NCBI GenBank assembly: GCA_963791625.1
Contig: CAWBTA010000015.1
Coordinates: 620,001 to 684,000 of the forward strand
Source: JANMCE01 sp963791625
GTDB taxonomy: Bacteria > Actinomycetota > Acidimicrobiia > Acidimicrobiales > Ilumatobacteraceae
Direction: 5' to 3'
Length of the DNA: 64,000 nucleotides
The notes under the pieces are model-generated. The model ran no database searches, was not told the DNA's origin, and saw only the letters and a list, made by a program, of their open reading frames with translations. This document shows positions 28,333 through 36,902 of the stretch, piece by piece (positions within the stretch are counted from its first letter, which is position 1; every line of letters starts with the position of its first letter). Position numbers and translations under genes: made by a program.

Positions 28333-29895
28333 TCACGGCGTGCCGCCTGCAGCGAGTCGATCGCGCAGGGCGAATCGTTGGATTTTACCGGTGGCGGTCT
28401 TGGGGAGTTCGCTGACGATGAACAGTCGCCTCGGTCGCTTGAACGCCGCGATCAACAAACGACAGTGGGCCTCGAGTTCGACAGGATCGATGGTGCAGCC
28501 GGTTGCGGGCACCACAAAGGCCACGGTCTCTTCCAAACCTTGCGCGTTGTGGGAACCGACCACCGCAGCTTCAAGCACATCGGGATGTGAGATCAGCGCC
28601 GCTTCGACTTCTGCGGGAGACACCCAAATGCCACCGGCCTTGATCATGTCATTGTTTCGCCCCAGGAAGACGTAGCGGTCGTGGGCGTCACGGATGTAGA
28701 CGTCACCGGTGCGGAGCCATCCGTCAACGAGCGTCGCCGCGGTTACCTCGGCACGATTCCAGTACCCGGACATGACCGTTGGTCCCTGCACGTGCAGGTA
28801 GCCAGGCGTGTCGGGCGCGGTGACCACGTTTCCATCGTCGTCGAGCAGCTTGGCCGAGTAGCCGGGAACGACCTGCCCACTACTGCCGGGGTGCTGTTCA
28901 TCAAGCGTGTTGGAAATGAAGATGTGCAGTGCTTCGGTTGTGCCGATGCCGTCCAGGACCGGGTGGCCGCATCGCTCCGAAAGTCGTTGCTGGAGTGATG
29001 CTGGCAGCGCTTCGCCCGCGGTAACGGTTGCCCGAACCGTTGCGAACTGTTCGGCAGTCACACCCGCATCCAGGAGCCCAGCCACAAATCCGGGCGCCGC
29101 GAAGAAAAGGGTGGGCCTCTCGCGGGCGACGAGCTCGGCAAAGGCCGTCGGCGTCGGTCGGGTGGGTTCGAGGATAGCGGTAGCCCCCGCACCGAACGGA
29201 AAGGTCAGCGAGTTTCCCAAGCCGAATGCGAAGAAGAGTTTGGCGACGGACAGGAATCGATCGTCGGCGTTCACGCGCAGCACGTTCGTCGCGTAGGTGT
29301 CGAACGTCGATTGCAGATGGCCGTGGTTGTGAATGACTCCCTTCGGCAGTCCGGTCGTGCCCGAGCTGTAGAGCCAGAACGCCGGCGTGTCCCAAAAGGT
29401 CGCAGCAACCGCTGCCTCGTCCGCGGCCGAAGGTAACGACGACCACAGATGCGTCGGAACGCTCACGTCGATCTCTGCGTCGCCATCCACAATCACCGCG
29501 GTGATCGATGAAGCGCCAGCAACGATGGTGGGAATGCGGTCGGCGTAGTCGCCGGAAATCACCAGCAGCCGGGCAGCACAGTCTGCGGCGAGCGCGGCCA
29601 CATCGCCGCCGAGCAGCATGGTGGACACCGGCACCGGCACGACGCCCGAACGCAGACATCCAATGAACCACGCAACGAACACCGGGCTGTCGTTGAGCAC
29701 CATAAGCACACGTTCACCCTCGGCAATGCTCGCTCGCGAAAGTGCGGATTGCACCCGTTGCACCTCGGTCATCACGTCGGCGTAGGTGTGGCCGACGCCA
29801 TTGCATCGCACGGCGACATGCGCTCCCCTGCCATTGCGAAGGTTGCGGTCGAGCAGCCATTCCCCTGCGTTGTACGGCGCCCCCGGTTGAACCAT
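28333..29895 (-). CDS. Benzoate-CoA-ligase-like acyl-CoA synthetase
   Basis: A 520-residue adenylate-forming enzyme. The N-terminus APYNAGEWLLDRNLRNGRGAHVAVRC matches the benzoate-CoA ligase group. The core motifs are LYSSGTTGLPKGV (P-loop), DGIGTTEALHIF (A5), GWLRTGDVYIRDAHDRYVFLGRNNDMIKAGG (A7/A8) and PKTATGKIQRFALR with the catalytic lysine (A10). It activates a carboxylic acid, probably aromatic, to its CoA ester using ATP. The neighbouring leftward flavin-dependent oxygenase-like gene suggests an aromatic degradation step. Confidence 0.9.
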   Translation of the reverse strand: MVQPGAPYNAGEWLLDRNLRNGRGAHVAVRCNGVGHTYADVMTEVQRVQSALSRASIAEGERVLMVLNDSPVFVAWFIGCLRSGVVPVPVSTMLLGGDVAALAADCAARLLVISGDYADRIPTIVAGASSITAVIVDGDAEIDVSVPTHLWSSLPSAADEAAVAATFWDTPAFWLYSSGTTGLPKGVIHNHGHLQSTFDTYATNVLRVNADDRFLSVAKLFFAFGLGNSLTFPFGAGATAILEPTRPTPTAFAELVARERPTLFFAAPGFVAGLLDAGVTAEQFATVRATVTAGEALPASLQQRLSERCGHPVLDGIGTTEALHIFISNTLDEQHPGSSGQVVPGYSAKLLDDDGNVVTAPDTPGYLHVQGPTVMSGYWNRAEVTAATLVDGWLRTGDVYIRDAHDRYVFLGRNNDMIKAGGIWVSPAEVEAALISHPDVLEAAVVGSHNAQGLEETVAFVVPATGCTIDPVELEAHCRLLIAAFKRPRRLFIVSELPKTATGKIQRFALRDRLAAGGTP

Positions 29896-30020
29896 TGCGT
29901 CCCCTTTCGCACGAACTGAAAAGCGGTAGACAGCGTGATTGAACCATCGCTGTCCCTGCGCCCCCCAAGCCTGTCATCTTGCGAAGCCTCAGCACGCGAG
30001 CCTGCGCGTATTTCTGACGG

Positions 30021-31190
30021 TTAGTGGGCGGGGGCGAGGTCGAGGAAGATCCACATCTTGTCGGTGGCAAGTCCGGCCAACTCGCGCCCGCAGTTTTGGA
30101 CGACGGCGGGTGAGGAGGTTACGTGCTGCGTGCCGGCGTGGACATCTCGGACCATGCGCTGGATCGTGCCTCGACGCAGCGCCGTGGTGCCACCCGCGAG
30201 GTACACGAAGTTGGCGACATCCGCCAGCGCGGCGGTCACATTGGTGAGAGCCAGTCGTGTCAGCGTGTGCTGCCTAACCGACGGATGACCGCCAGCGTCG
30301 AGAGTGGCCGTCACGTCTCGCCATGCCTCGTAGACGAACGCACGGGCCGCCCGGAGTTGCGCCTCGGCGCGAGCGAAACCTTCGAGGAAGGCGGCGTTGT
30401 CGGCCTGGGTACCAGGACGACCAGCCTTGTCCTGCACGAGGGCAGCCAGCTCATCGAGCAGTCGACGACCGAGGCCGAGCGCCCAACCCGAGTGACCGAT
30501 CTGGGCGAAGCCGATGATGCCGATGTTGTAGAGACTGCCGCCCTGCTTCGCGTCGGCAACGACAGCGAAGTGGGAGTACTCCTCGGGCACAAAAACGTTG
30601 TCGATGGTGTAGTCGATGCTGCCCGTGCCACGAAGGCCGAGCACATCCCAGTTATCGATGAGGTTCACCTGCTCAACCGGCAGCACGAAGATGCGCGGTT
30701 CGCCCGTGGTCGTGATAATGGCAAGCGTATGAATGTGGGTGCCGTGCTTGATGCCTGAGGCGAAGCTCCACGAACCGCTGAGCAGGTAGCCGCCCTCGGT
30801 GGGCACGGCGGTGCCGGGTCGGGTGCCCTGACCGGCGATGACCGTCCGCTTGTCGTGACCGAACAATTCCTTAACCGCCGACTCACCCAGGTAGGCCGCA
30901 CCGGTACCGACCGAAAGGCTGGCGGCCATCTGCACCCACCCCGCAGAAGCGTCGCCATAGGCCAGGTTCTCGACGACTTCGATCGAACTGACGGGGTCGA
31001 GTTCGGCGCCACCAAGAATGGCGGGTAGCCACATGTTGAAGAGCCCGTCTCGGTGCATTGCTTCGACCAGGTCGGGCGCGAGTTCGCCCTGCTCGTCGGC
31101 AAAGGCCGCACTCGCGTCAACCAACGGCACCAACGCCCTAGCCTTCTCGGCCAACGTGGACGAAGCCGTGAGATTGGAACCTAACGCCAT
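30021..31190 (-). CDS. Acyl-CoA-dehydrogenase-fold flavoprotein (HsaA/hydroxylase-like)
   Basis: A 389-residue protein with the ACAD fold but hydroxylase-type motifs: MHRDGLFNMWLPAILGGAELDP near the start, ENLAYGDASAGWVQMAASLSVGTGAAYLG, GGYLLSGSWSFASGIKHGTH and DNWDVLGLRGTGSIDYTIDNVFVP. The layout resembles the FMNH2/FADH2-dependent group D monooxygenases (HsaA, pigment-production hydroxylases) more than true acyl-CoA dehydrogenases, and the usual catalytic glutamate region is not obvious. ATG 31190 is preceded by a G-rich ribosome-binding site; a longer frame to 31301 lacks family similarity. No reductase partner is adjacent. Confidence 0.78.
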   Translation of the reverse strand: MALGSNLTASSTLAEKARALVPLVDASAAFADEQGELAPDLVEAMHRDGLFNMWLPAILGGAELDPVSSIEVVENLAYGDASAGWVQMAASLSVGTGAAYLGESAVKELFGHDKRTVIAGQGTRPGTAVPTEGGYLLSGSWSFASGIKHGTHIHTLAIITTTGEPRIFVLPVEQVNLIDNWDVLGLRGTGSIDYTIDNVFVPEEYSHFAVVADAKQGGSLYNIGIIGFAQIGHSGWALGLGRRLLDELAALVQDKAGRPGTQADNAAFLEGFARAEAQLRAARAFVYEAWRDVTATLDAGGHPSVRQHTLTRLALTNVTAALADVANFVYLAGGTTALRRGTIQRMVRDVHAGTQHVTSSPAVVQNCGRELAGLATDKMWIFLDLAPAH

Positions 31191-31292
31191 GACATACCCC
31201 CGGAAGTTGAAGTCCTCGTGATACCGGCACGAGGCGGAACCGAAGGGTATCAGCTGTCCTGACAAGGTTCTTTGGCAGCGTAGAGTCGGTGC

Positions 31293-32372
31293 ATGGCCCA
31301 CTCATCACAGCGTCCTGCCGCCCAGCCCATCTTCAACGCGAAGCCCGTGACGTCGCGGACCGGACACTTCTGGGTGGGCGTCGAGCCTGACCCGTCGGTT
31401 GGAGCGGCGAGAGGTCCGATGTACGTGTACTGGGAAGCGCCTGTCGAGGTCACGAAGCCGTATCCGATCGTGCTCATCCATGGCGGCGGCGGTCAAGGGC
31501 TCGACTACATGACCACGCCCGACGGACGACCCGGTTTCTCGACGCTGCTGGTCGAGCAGGGCTGGGTGGTCTACGTCGTCGACCGGCCCGGTCATGGGCG
31601 TTCTCCGTTCATCCCTGAGCTGATGGGTGCGGCAGGGCCGCCTTTGCCTGCCGAGGTACTACGCACGATTTTCGCACCACCCGCCGATGGCCCGAACGCG
31701 TTGCCGTTTGCTTCGAAGCACACGCAGTGGCCCGGCGATCGCGACGATCTTGCCGATGCGGCGTGGTTGCAGTTCCAAGCCAGCGGCGGCCCGTTCGCGG
31801 CTGACGCGGTCGTTCGGCACACGATGGAGCGTGATCGTCTTGTTGAGTTGCTCGACAAGGTCGGCCCTGCGTTCGTCATGTCGAACTCGCTCGGCGGTCC
31901 ATCAGGCTTCCTGCTCGCCGATGCCCGACCCGACTTGGTCGTCGCCCTCGCTCAGCTCGAACCGGTCGGACCCGCCTTTGCCCAGACCTTCGGACCCGAC
32001 GTGTTGCAGTGGGGTGTGTCGGCCATCCCTGTTGCCTACGATCCGCCCGCAGGCGCGCCGAGCGACCTTGCGTTGGTCGAGCACTCCCCTGCACCAGGCG
32101 CGCCCGGCTACATGCTGCAGGCCGAACCGGCCCGACAACTTACGAACCTGTCGAAGATGCCGATCGCTGTCGTCACCAGCGAAGCATCCGTCTTCCAGTT
32201 CAGCGACGGCCCCCTGGTGGCGTTCCTTCAGCAGGCCGGCTGCAACGCGGTCCACATCGAACTGGCGAACGAAGGCGTGCATGGCAACAGCCACGGCGCA
32301 ATGTTCGAAAAGAACAACGCCGACGTACTTGCCGTCATCACCAGGTGGATGGAAGCCCAACTCACGCCATAG
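31293..32372 (+). CDS. Alpha/beta hydrolase
   Basis: A 359-residue hydrolase: oxyanion-hole motif LIHGGGGQGLDY, VDRPGHGRSP, nucleophile serine in VMSNSLGGPSG, and a C-terminal histidine in LANEGVHGNSHG. It resembles the esterase group often annotated as alpha/beta fold hydrolase near aromatic catabolism genes. There is no signal peptide. It is divergent from the oxygenase-like gene (102 bases apart), which may indicate shared regulation. Confidence 0.83.
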   Translation: MAHSSQRPAAQPIFNAKPVTSRTGHFWVGVEPDPSVGAARGPMYVYWEAPVEVTKPYPIVLIHGGGGQGLDYMTTPDGRPGFSTLLVEQGWVVYVVDRPGHGRSPFIPELMGAAGPPLPAEVLRTIFAPPADGPNALPFASKHTQWPGDRDDLADAAWLQFQASGGPFAADAVVRHTMERDRLVELLDKVGPAFVMSNSLGGPSGFLLADARPDLVVALAQLEPVGPAFAQTFGPDVLQWGVSAIPVAYDPPAGAPSDLALVEHSPAPGAPGYMLQAEPARQLTNLSKMPIAVVTSEASVFQFSDGPLVAFLQQAGCNAVHIELANEGVHGNSHGAMFEKNNADVLAVITRWMEAQLTP

Positions 32373-32376
32373 GGCG

Positions 32377-32535
32377 TCAGCCCCCGAACGCTGCCTGAAG
32401 CCAGGCGACGACGAGGAGCCAGGCGAGTCCACCGCCGAAGAAACCGAGCGTCATGCCTCGTCGACCCATGTGACGGTGTCCCCAGATGCCGAAGCCGACA
32501 CCAAGCACCGAACTTCCCACGAGGTCGAGCAACAT
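32377..32535 (-). CDS. Small two-helix membrane protein
   Basis: A 52-residue frame beginning MLLDLVGSSVLGVGFGIWGHRHMGRRG, with a second hydrophobic helix TLGFFGGGLAWLLVVAWLQ. It is convergent with the hydrolase, only 4 bases from its stop. The hydrophobicity pattern supports a real small membrane protein, though homology is unknown to me. A longer frame to 32712 is unlikely because it would overlap the RHH gene. Confidence 0.5.
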   Translation of the reverse strand: MLLDLVGSSVLGVGFGIWGHRHMGRRGMTLGFFGGGLAWLLVVAWLQAAFGG

Positions 32536-32650
32536 GATGAGGATGCTATGAGCACCACCCCATGAGTTGCGCGTGCTTGAAATCAGGACCCTGGCTGGAA
32601 CGAACCGCGATACGCGGCTCCCGGCTTCCGCTGGGCGGTTCAATTTCGAA

Positions 32651-32944
32651 TCAGCCTGCGAGGCGGCGCCGCACTTCGGCGACATCGGCGGCAAGCCGAT
32701 CAGCCAGCGCACGGGAGTCGAGCTGCGTCACCGATGCTCGGTGCGCGGTAGCCTCAGTCAGAAGTTCACGGACGAGGTGAGAGAGCTTCACGCCGCGTTC
32801 GGCCGCCATTGAGTCGAGCCCGGCCGCTAGTTCCTTGGTCAGGCGGACAGAGAGATGACGGTCCTGGCCGGGCTCGGACTGGTAATCGATGGTCTGCCCA
32901 ATCTGCTCTTCGAGCCATTGAATAGCGTTCGGCTTGGTCATCAC
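32651..32944 (-). CDS. Ribbon-helix-helix (CopG-like) protein, possible antitoxin
   Basis: A 97-residue protein with an RHH core DRHLSVRLTKELAAGLDSMAAERGVKLSHLVRELLTEA at about residues 28-65. A beta strand precedes two helices, as in the MetJ/Arc family. Such proteins bind DNA as dimers and often act as antitoxins. It overlaps the upstream 65-residue gene by 4 bases, forming a two-gene unit. No recognisable toxin fold is present in that partner. Confidence 0.7.
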   Translation of the reverse strand: MMTKPNAIQWLEEQIGQTIDYQSEPGQDRHLSVRLTKELAAGLDSMAAERGVKLSHLVRELLTEATAHRASVTQLDSRALADRLAADVAEVRRRLAG

Positions 32945-33138
32945 GATCCTTTCTCGTCGCGCTCGATCGCCTGAGCGATCGTCTGGGCAATGTCGACCGT
33001 GTATGCACGGTTGGGCTCTAGCGGGTCAGTACCAGAGATCAACGCTCGAAGGTTGACGAAGATGCGCCTGAGGTCGGTGGTGGTCAGAGCGACGCCGTCT
33101 TCGGGCGGCCATTCGAGATCGTCTGGTACGTGCGACAT
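32941..33138 (-). CDS. Small protein upstream of the RHH gene
   Basis: A 65-residue protein (MSHVPDDLEWPPEDGVALTTTDLRR...IAQTIAQAIERDEKGS). It is acidic, mostly helical, without membrane segment or known toxin motif. Its stop overlaps the RHH start as ATGATGA, so the pair is co-translated. It may be a toxin of an unrecognised type or just a partner protein. Confidence 0.5.
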   Translation of the reverse strand: MSHVPDDLEWPPEDGVALTTTDLRRIFVNLRALISGTDPLEPNRAYTVDIAQTIAQAIERDEKGS

Positions 33139-33199
33139 TGTAACACACTCTACGTTTGGGCGCTATTCCACGCTGAACATGCGCTGTGGGTTCGAAGCC

Positions 33200-34156
33200 T
33201 CAAGGGCGAAAGCGATCGAGGATAAGCGATACGACGGCAGGACCGTCGACGCCCGCACAGATGTCGACGAGGGGGCGGGACTGCCATGCGGGCAGGTGAT
33301 TGTCGTCGGTACGGCCGACGTATGGCCAGGTCTTACCTCTGCTGAACGAGCCACCTGTTTCCACGCGCACCGGCGCCCGAACGACCGTGAACAGCTTGGG
33401 CGCAAGCAGGTAGGCGATAGCAGTCGAGTCGTGAATGACGATGCCCGCAGTGCCGAGTCGTTCAGCCAGGAACGCTCGGTAAAACGGATTGATCCGACCC
33501 ATGTGCTGGCCCTGCGGGGTGTCGAACGAATGCAGCGTCGCCAGATCATCGTCGGTCATGAGCACTTCGTTGGTGACGTCGAGGCCGACCATAGTGATCG
33601 GCCACCCTGCGCCGAAGACCACATCGGCTGCCTCGGGATCGTTGCGGATGTTGGCTTCGGCGGCCGGGCTGGCATTGCCGGCGCAGAACGCGTTTCCGCC
33701 CATCAGTACGACACCGGCAACCAGCTTCGGCAGGTTGGGTTCCAGCCGCAGAGCAAGGGCGATGTTGGTGAGCGGCCCGATGGGCACCAACGTGATCTCA
33801 CCGGGGTGCGCGCTGACTTGCTGGACGATGAACTCGGCCGCGCTGATGTCGAGCGGCTGACGGGTCGGTACCGGAAGAAACGCGTTGCCCTGCCCATCAT
33901 CACCGTGCACGAACTCAACGGCACCAAGGAAGTCGGCGGCAATCGGTTTGGCCGCGCCTTCGGCGACGGGGATGTCAGAGCGGCCGGCGATCTCCAGCAG
34001 ACGCAACGCATTGGTGGTGGCCAGGTCGACTTCGACGTTGCCCATGATGGTGGTGAGACCGACAACATCGAGCTCCGGTGATGCCAGCGCCAGAAAGATG
34101 GCCATGGCATCGTCAATGCCCGGATCGGTATCGATAATGATCTTTCGGACCGTCAT
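33200..34156 (-). CDS. Nucleoside hydrolase (IunH-like)
   Basis: A 318-residue protein with the diagnostic N-terminal calcium-binding cluster IIIDTDPGIDDAMAIFLAL. It also has TTIMGNVEVDLATTNALRLLE, VVLMGGNAF, EANIRNDPEAADVVF and the C-terminal HDSTAIAYLL with a calcium-ligating aspartate. It hydrolyses the N-glycosidic bond of ribonucleosides for purine/pyrimidine salvage in the cytoplasm. Base preference cannot be assigned. The gene is intact. Confidence 0.92.
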   Translation of the reverse strand: MTVRKIIIDTDPGIDDAMAIFLALASPELDVVGLTTIMGNVEVDLATTNALRLLEIAGRSDIPVAEGAAKPIAADFLGAVEFVHGDDGQGNAFLPVPTRQPLDISAAEFIVQQVSAHPGEITLVPIGPLTNIALALRLEPNLPKLVAGVVLMGGNAFCAGNASPAAEANIRNDPEAADVVFGAGWPITMVGLDVTNEVLMTDDDLATLHSFDTPQGQHMGRINPFYRAFLAERLGTAGIVIHDSTAIAYLLAPKLFTVVRAPVRVETGGSFSRGKTWPYVGRTDDNHLPAWQSRPLVDICAGVDGPAVVSLILDRFRP

Positions 34157-34218
34157 GCCCTGATGTTCTCAGATCGCGCCGAGCCGCGCTCGATGGCTGA
34201 GTCGCCTATGTTGCGACC

Positions 34219-35473
34219 ATGGATAGGCCGCACGATCTGACGCTGGAAGAAGCCGGGCTGGTTTTCATTAATGCCGGCGCGTACACCGACGAAGCGTTGT
34301 TCCACGCTGCGGCCACCATACTGCGCCACGAAGACCCTGTGCACTGGGTGGAGCACGAGCGAGTCAACCCGTTTTATGTCATCACCAAACATGCCGATGT
34401 GCTCGATATCGAGCTGCATCCGACCGAATTCCTGAACGCGCCCCGGGCCATTCTCGGCACGAAAGCGGCTGACGAACGCCGCAAGACCGAGGGGCACCTG
34501 GTGAAGTCGTTGGTACAGATGGATGACCCCGAGCATCGACTCCATCGGCAACTGACGGCCGAGTGGTTTCTGCCGAAGAACCTGGCCAAGCTGAACGACC
34601 GGCTCGACCAACTCGCCGCGCTCTCGGTGCAGCGGATGGTCGATCTCGGCGGCCGCTGCGACTTCGCCAGGGACATTGCTATGCCGTATCCGCTGCATGT
34701 GATTCTCGCCATACTCGGGTTGCCCGAGAGCGACTATCCGCGCATGTTGCAGCTCACCCAGGAGCTGTTCGGCGCTGACGATGCGGAGTTCAAACGCGAC
34801 CCGGACACGCTGGCCAGCCTGATGCAGACGGTCGCCGATTTCGTGGCCTACTTCGACAGCATCACCGCTGATCGCCAGACCCATCCGACCGACGATCTCG
34901 CGTCGGTGATCGCCAACGGCATGATCGAAGGTGAGCCGATCGGTCACCGCGAGCAGCTCGGCTACTACATCATCACAGCAACGGCAGGGCACGACACGAC
35001 GTCCAACGCAATGGCTGGTGGGTTCCACACGCTCATCGAGAACCCGTCCGAGATGGCCCGGCTCCAAGCTGACCCAACGCTGTTGACGAGCGCGGTCGAC
35101 GAGATGATCCGCTGGACGTCACCGGTCAAACACTTCATGCGTACCGCCACGTGCGATTACCGAGTGAACGGCACCACGATCAAGGAAGGACAGGACGTGC
35201 TGCTGTCGTACTGGTCAGCTAATCGTGACGAGGATGTGTTTGCCGATCCGTTCCGTTTCGATGTTGGGCGAACCCCCAACAAGCACCTCGCGTTCGGTTT
35301 CGGCATCCACTACTGCCTTGGTGCGATGCTCGCTCGAATGGAACTAAAGGCGCTCTTCGAGCGCGCTGTTGCCTCGGCTTCGTAACGTCGAATTGGTCGG
35401 CACCCCCGAACTCACGCGGTCCACGTTCGTCAGCGGACTGAAGCGAATGGAGATCCACTATGACCTCACCTGA
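34219..35473 (+). CDS. Cytochrome P450, frameshifted near the C-terminus
   Basis: This is a bacterial soluble P450. The I-helix is TATAGHDTTSNAM, the ExxR region is DEMIRWTSPVKHFMRTA, and the heme loop LAFGFGIHYCLGAML has its thiolate Cys366. The first frame ends ALFERAVASAS at 35385. Reading one base later from about 35365 gives LLPRLRNVELVGTPELTRSTFVSGLKRMEIHY, the normal P450 C-terminal strand, ending at 35473. One extra G after TTCGAGCGC (about 35361-35366) accounts for it. The restored 3' end overlaps the aldehyde dehydrogenase start by 14 bases, so P450 and ALDH form an operon. The sequence type resembles lipid/steroid-hydroxylating actinobacterial P450s. Confidence 0.9.
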
Positions 35474-36902
35474 CCAGGACATCTCTGCCGTTGTCGAGCG
35501 AGCACGAGATGCGTTCAACGCAGGCCGCACTCGCTCCATGCAGTGGCGGCGCTCGACGCTGCTCCTGCTCCGCGAATTGATAGCGGAGAGCGAAGATGAA
35601 CTCATGCAGGCCGTCGCGTCCGACTTCGGCAAGCCGCGGATGGAAGCGTTTGCAACCGAGGTCGGGTTCATGTTGTTCGACATCGATCATGTTCTCGCTC
35701 ACCTCGACAGCTGGATGCGACCCGAGAAGGTGCCTACGCCGGTGCTGTTCCAACCCGGTTCATCGAGCATTGTGCCCGAGCCGCTCGGTGTGGTCTGCGT
35801 GATTGCACCATGGAACTATCCGTTGCAGTTGCTGCTGGTCCCCATGATCGCTGCCATAGCGGCCGGCAATGCCGTCGTCGGCAAGCCAAGCGAGCTGACG
35901 CCCCATGCGAGTGCTGCGCTTGCGAAACTGGTGGGACGGCTCGGTGAACCGGCGGTCAGTGTGGTCGAGGGTGGCGTACCCGAGACGACCCAACTCCTCA
36001 CCCACCGTTTCGACCACATCTTCTACACCGGAAACGGTCGGGTCGGACGCGTCGTTATGCAGGCCGCAGTCGAGCACCTCACGCCGGTCACGCTGGAACT
36101 GGGCGGCAAGAGCCCGGCAATCGTGAGTCGGCACGCCAAAATCGACATGGCAGCAAAGCGCATCGTGTGGGGAAAGTTCCTCAACGCCGGTCAGACCTGC
36201 ATCGCCCCCGACTACGTGTTAGTCGAGCGGGCGGTGCATGACGACTTCGTTCGAGCGCTGAGCACCAGCATCACCGAGTTCTACGGCGCTGACCCACAGG
36301 GCAGCCCCGACCTCGCTCGCATCGTGAACGACGCCCACTTCAATCGTCTTGAGAAGTTGCTGCACGCGGGAACCATCGCCGCCGGCGGCCAGAGTGACCC
36401 GGCTACCCGCTACATCGCTCCGACGGTTCTCACCGGCATCACCCACGACGACGCGGTTATGCAGGGGGAAATCTTCGGACCGATCCTGCCGGTGATCGCC
36501 GTCGATTCGCTCGATGAGGCGATGCAGTTCGTCAACACTGACGACAAGCCGCTGGCGCTCTACACGTTCAGTGAGCACGACGAAGACAACGAGCTTGTCG
36601 TGACCGGCACCTCAAGCGGCGGCGTCTGCGTCAACGGCACCATCATGCACATCAGCAACCCGCACCTCCCGTTCGGTGGTATTGGTGCCAGCGGCATGGG
36701 CGCCTATCACGGCAAGTTCGGTTTCGACACGTTCAGCCACCGCCGCAGCGTCCACACGCGCAGCACTCGGATCGATCCACCCATTCTGTATCCGCCCTAC
36801 ACGGCCAAGAAGGAAGCACTTCTGCGCCGCGGCATGGGCATCCCCGACCCGCGAGACTTCGCCAGCAAGCTAACGGCCCGACTGCGCAACCTGCGCCGCT
36901 AG
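35460..36902 (+). CDS. Aldehyde dehydrogenase (ALDH3-like)
   Basis: A 480-residue NAD(P)+-dependent aldehyde dehydrogenase: APWNYPLQLLLVPMIAAIAAGNAVVGKPSE, LELGGKSPAIV with the general-base glutamate, and the nucleophile cysteine in FLNAGQTCIAPDYVLVE. That last motif and the C-terminal HLPFGGIGASGMGAYHGKFGFDTFSHRRSV are typical of class 3 fatty/aromatic aldehyde dehydrogenases. It probably oxidises an aldehyde derived from the P450 reaction. Its start lies inside the P450 3' end. Confidence 0.93.
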   Translation: MTSPDQDISAVVERARDAFNAGRTRSMQWRRSTLLLLRELIAESEDELMQAVASDFGKPRMEAFATEVGFMLFDIDHVLAHLDSWMRPEKVPTPVLFQPGSSSIVPEPLGVVCVIAPWNYPLQLLLVPMIAAIAAGNAVVGKPSELTPHASAALAKLVGRLGEPAVSVVEGGVPETTQLLTHRFDHIFYTGNGRVGRVVMQAAVEHLTPVTLELGGKSPAIVSRHAKIDMAAKRIVWGKFLNAGQTCIAPDYVLVERAVHDDFVRALSTSITEFYGADPQGSPDLARIVNDAHFNRLEKLLHAGTIAAGGQSDPATRYIAPTVLTGITHDDAVMQGEIFGPILPVIAVDSLDEAMQFVNTDDKPLALYTFSEHDEDNELVVTGTSSGGVCVNGTIMHISNPHLPFGGIGASGMGAYHGKFGFDTFSHRRSVHTRSTRIDPPILYPPYTAKKEALLRRGMGIPDPRDFASKLTARLRNLRR

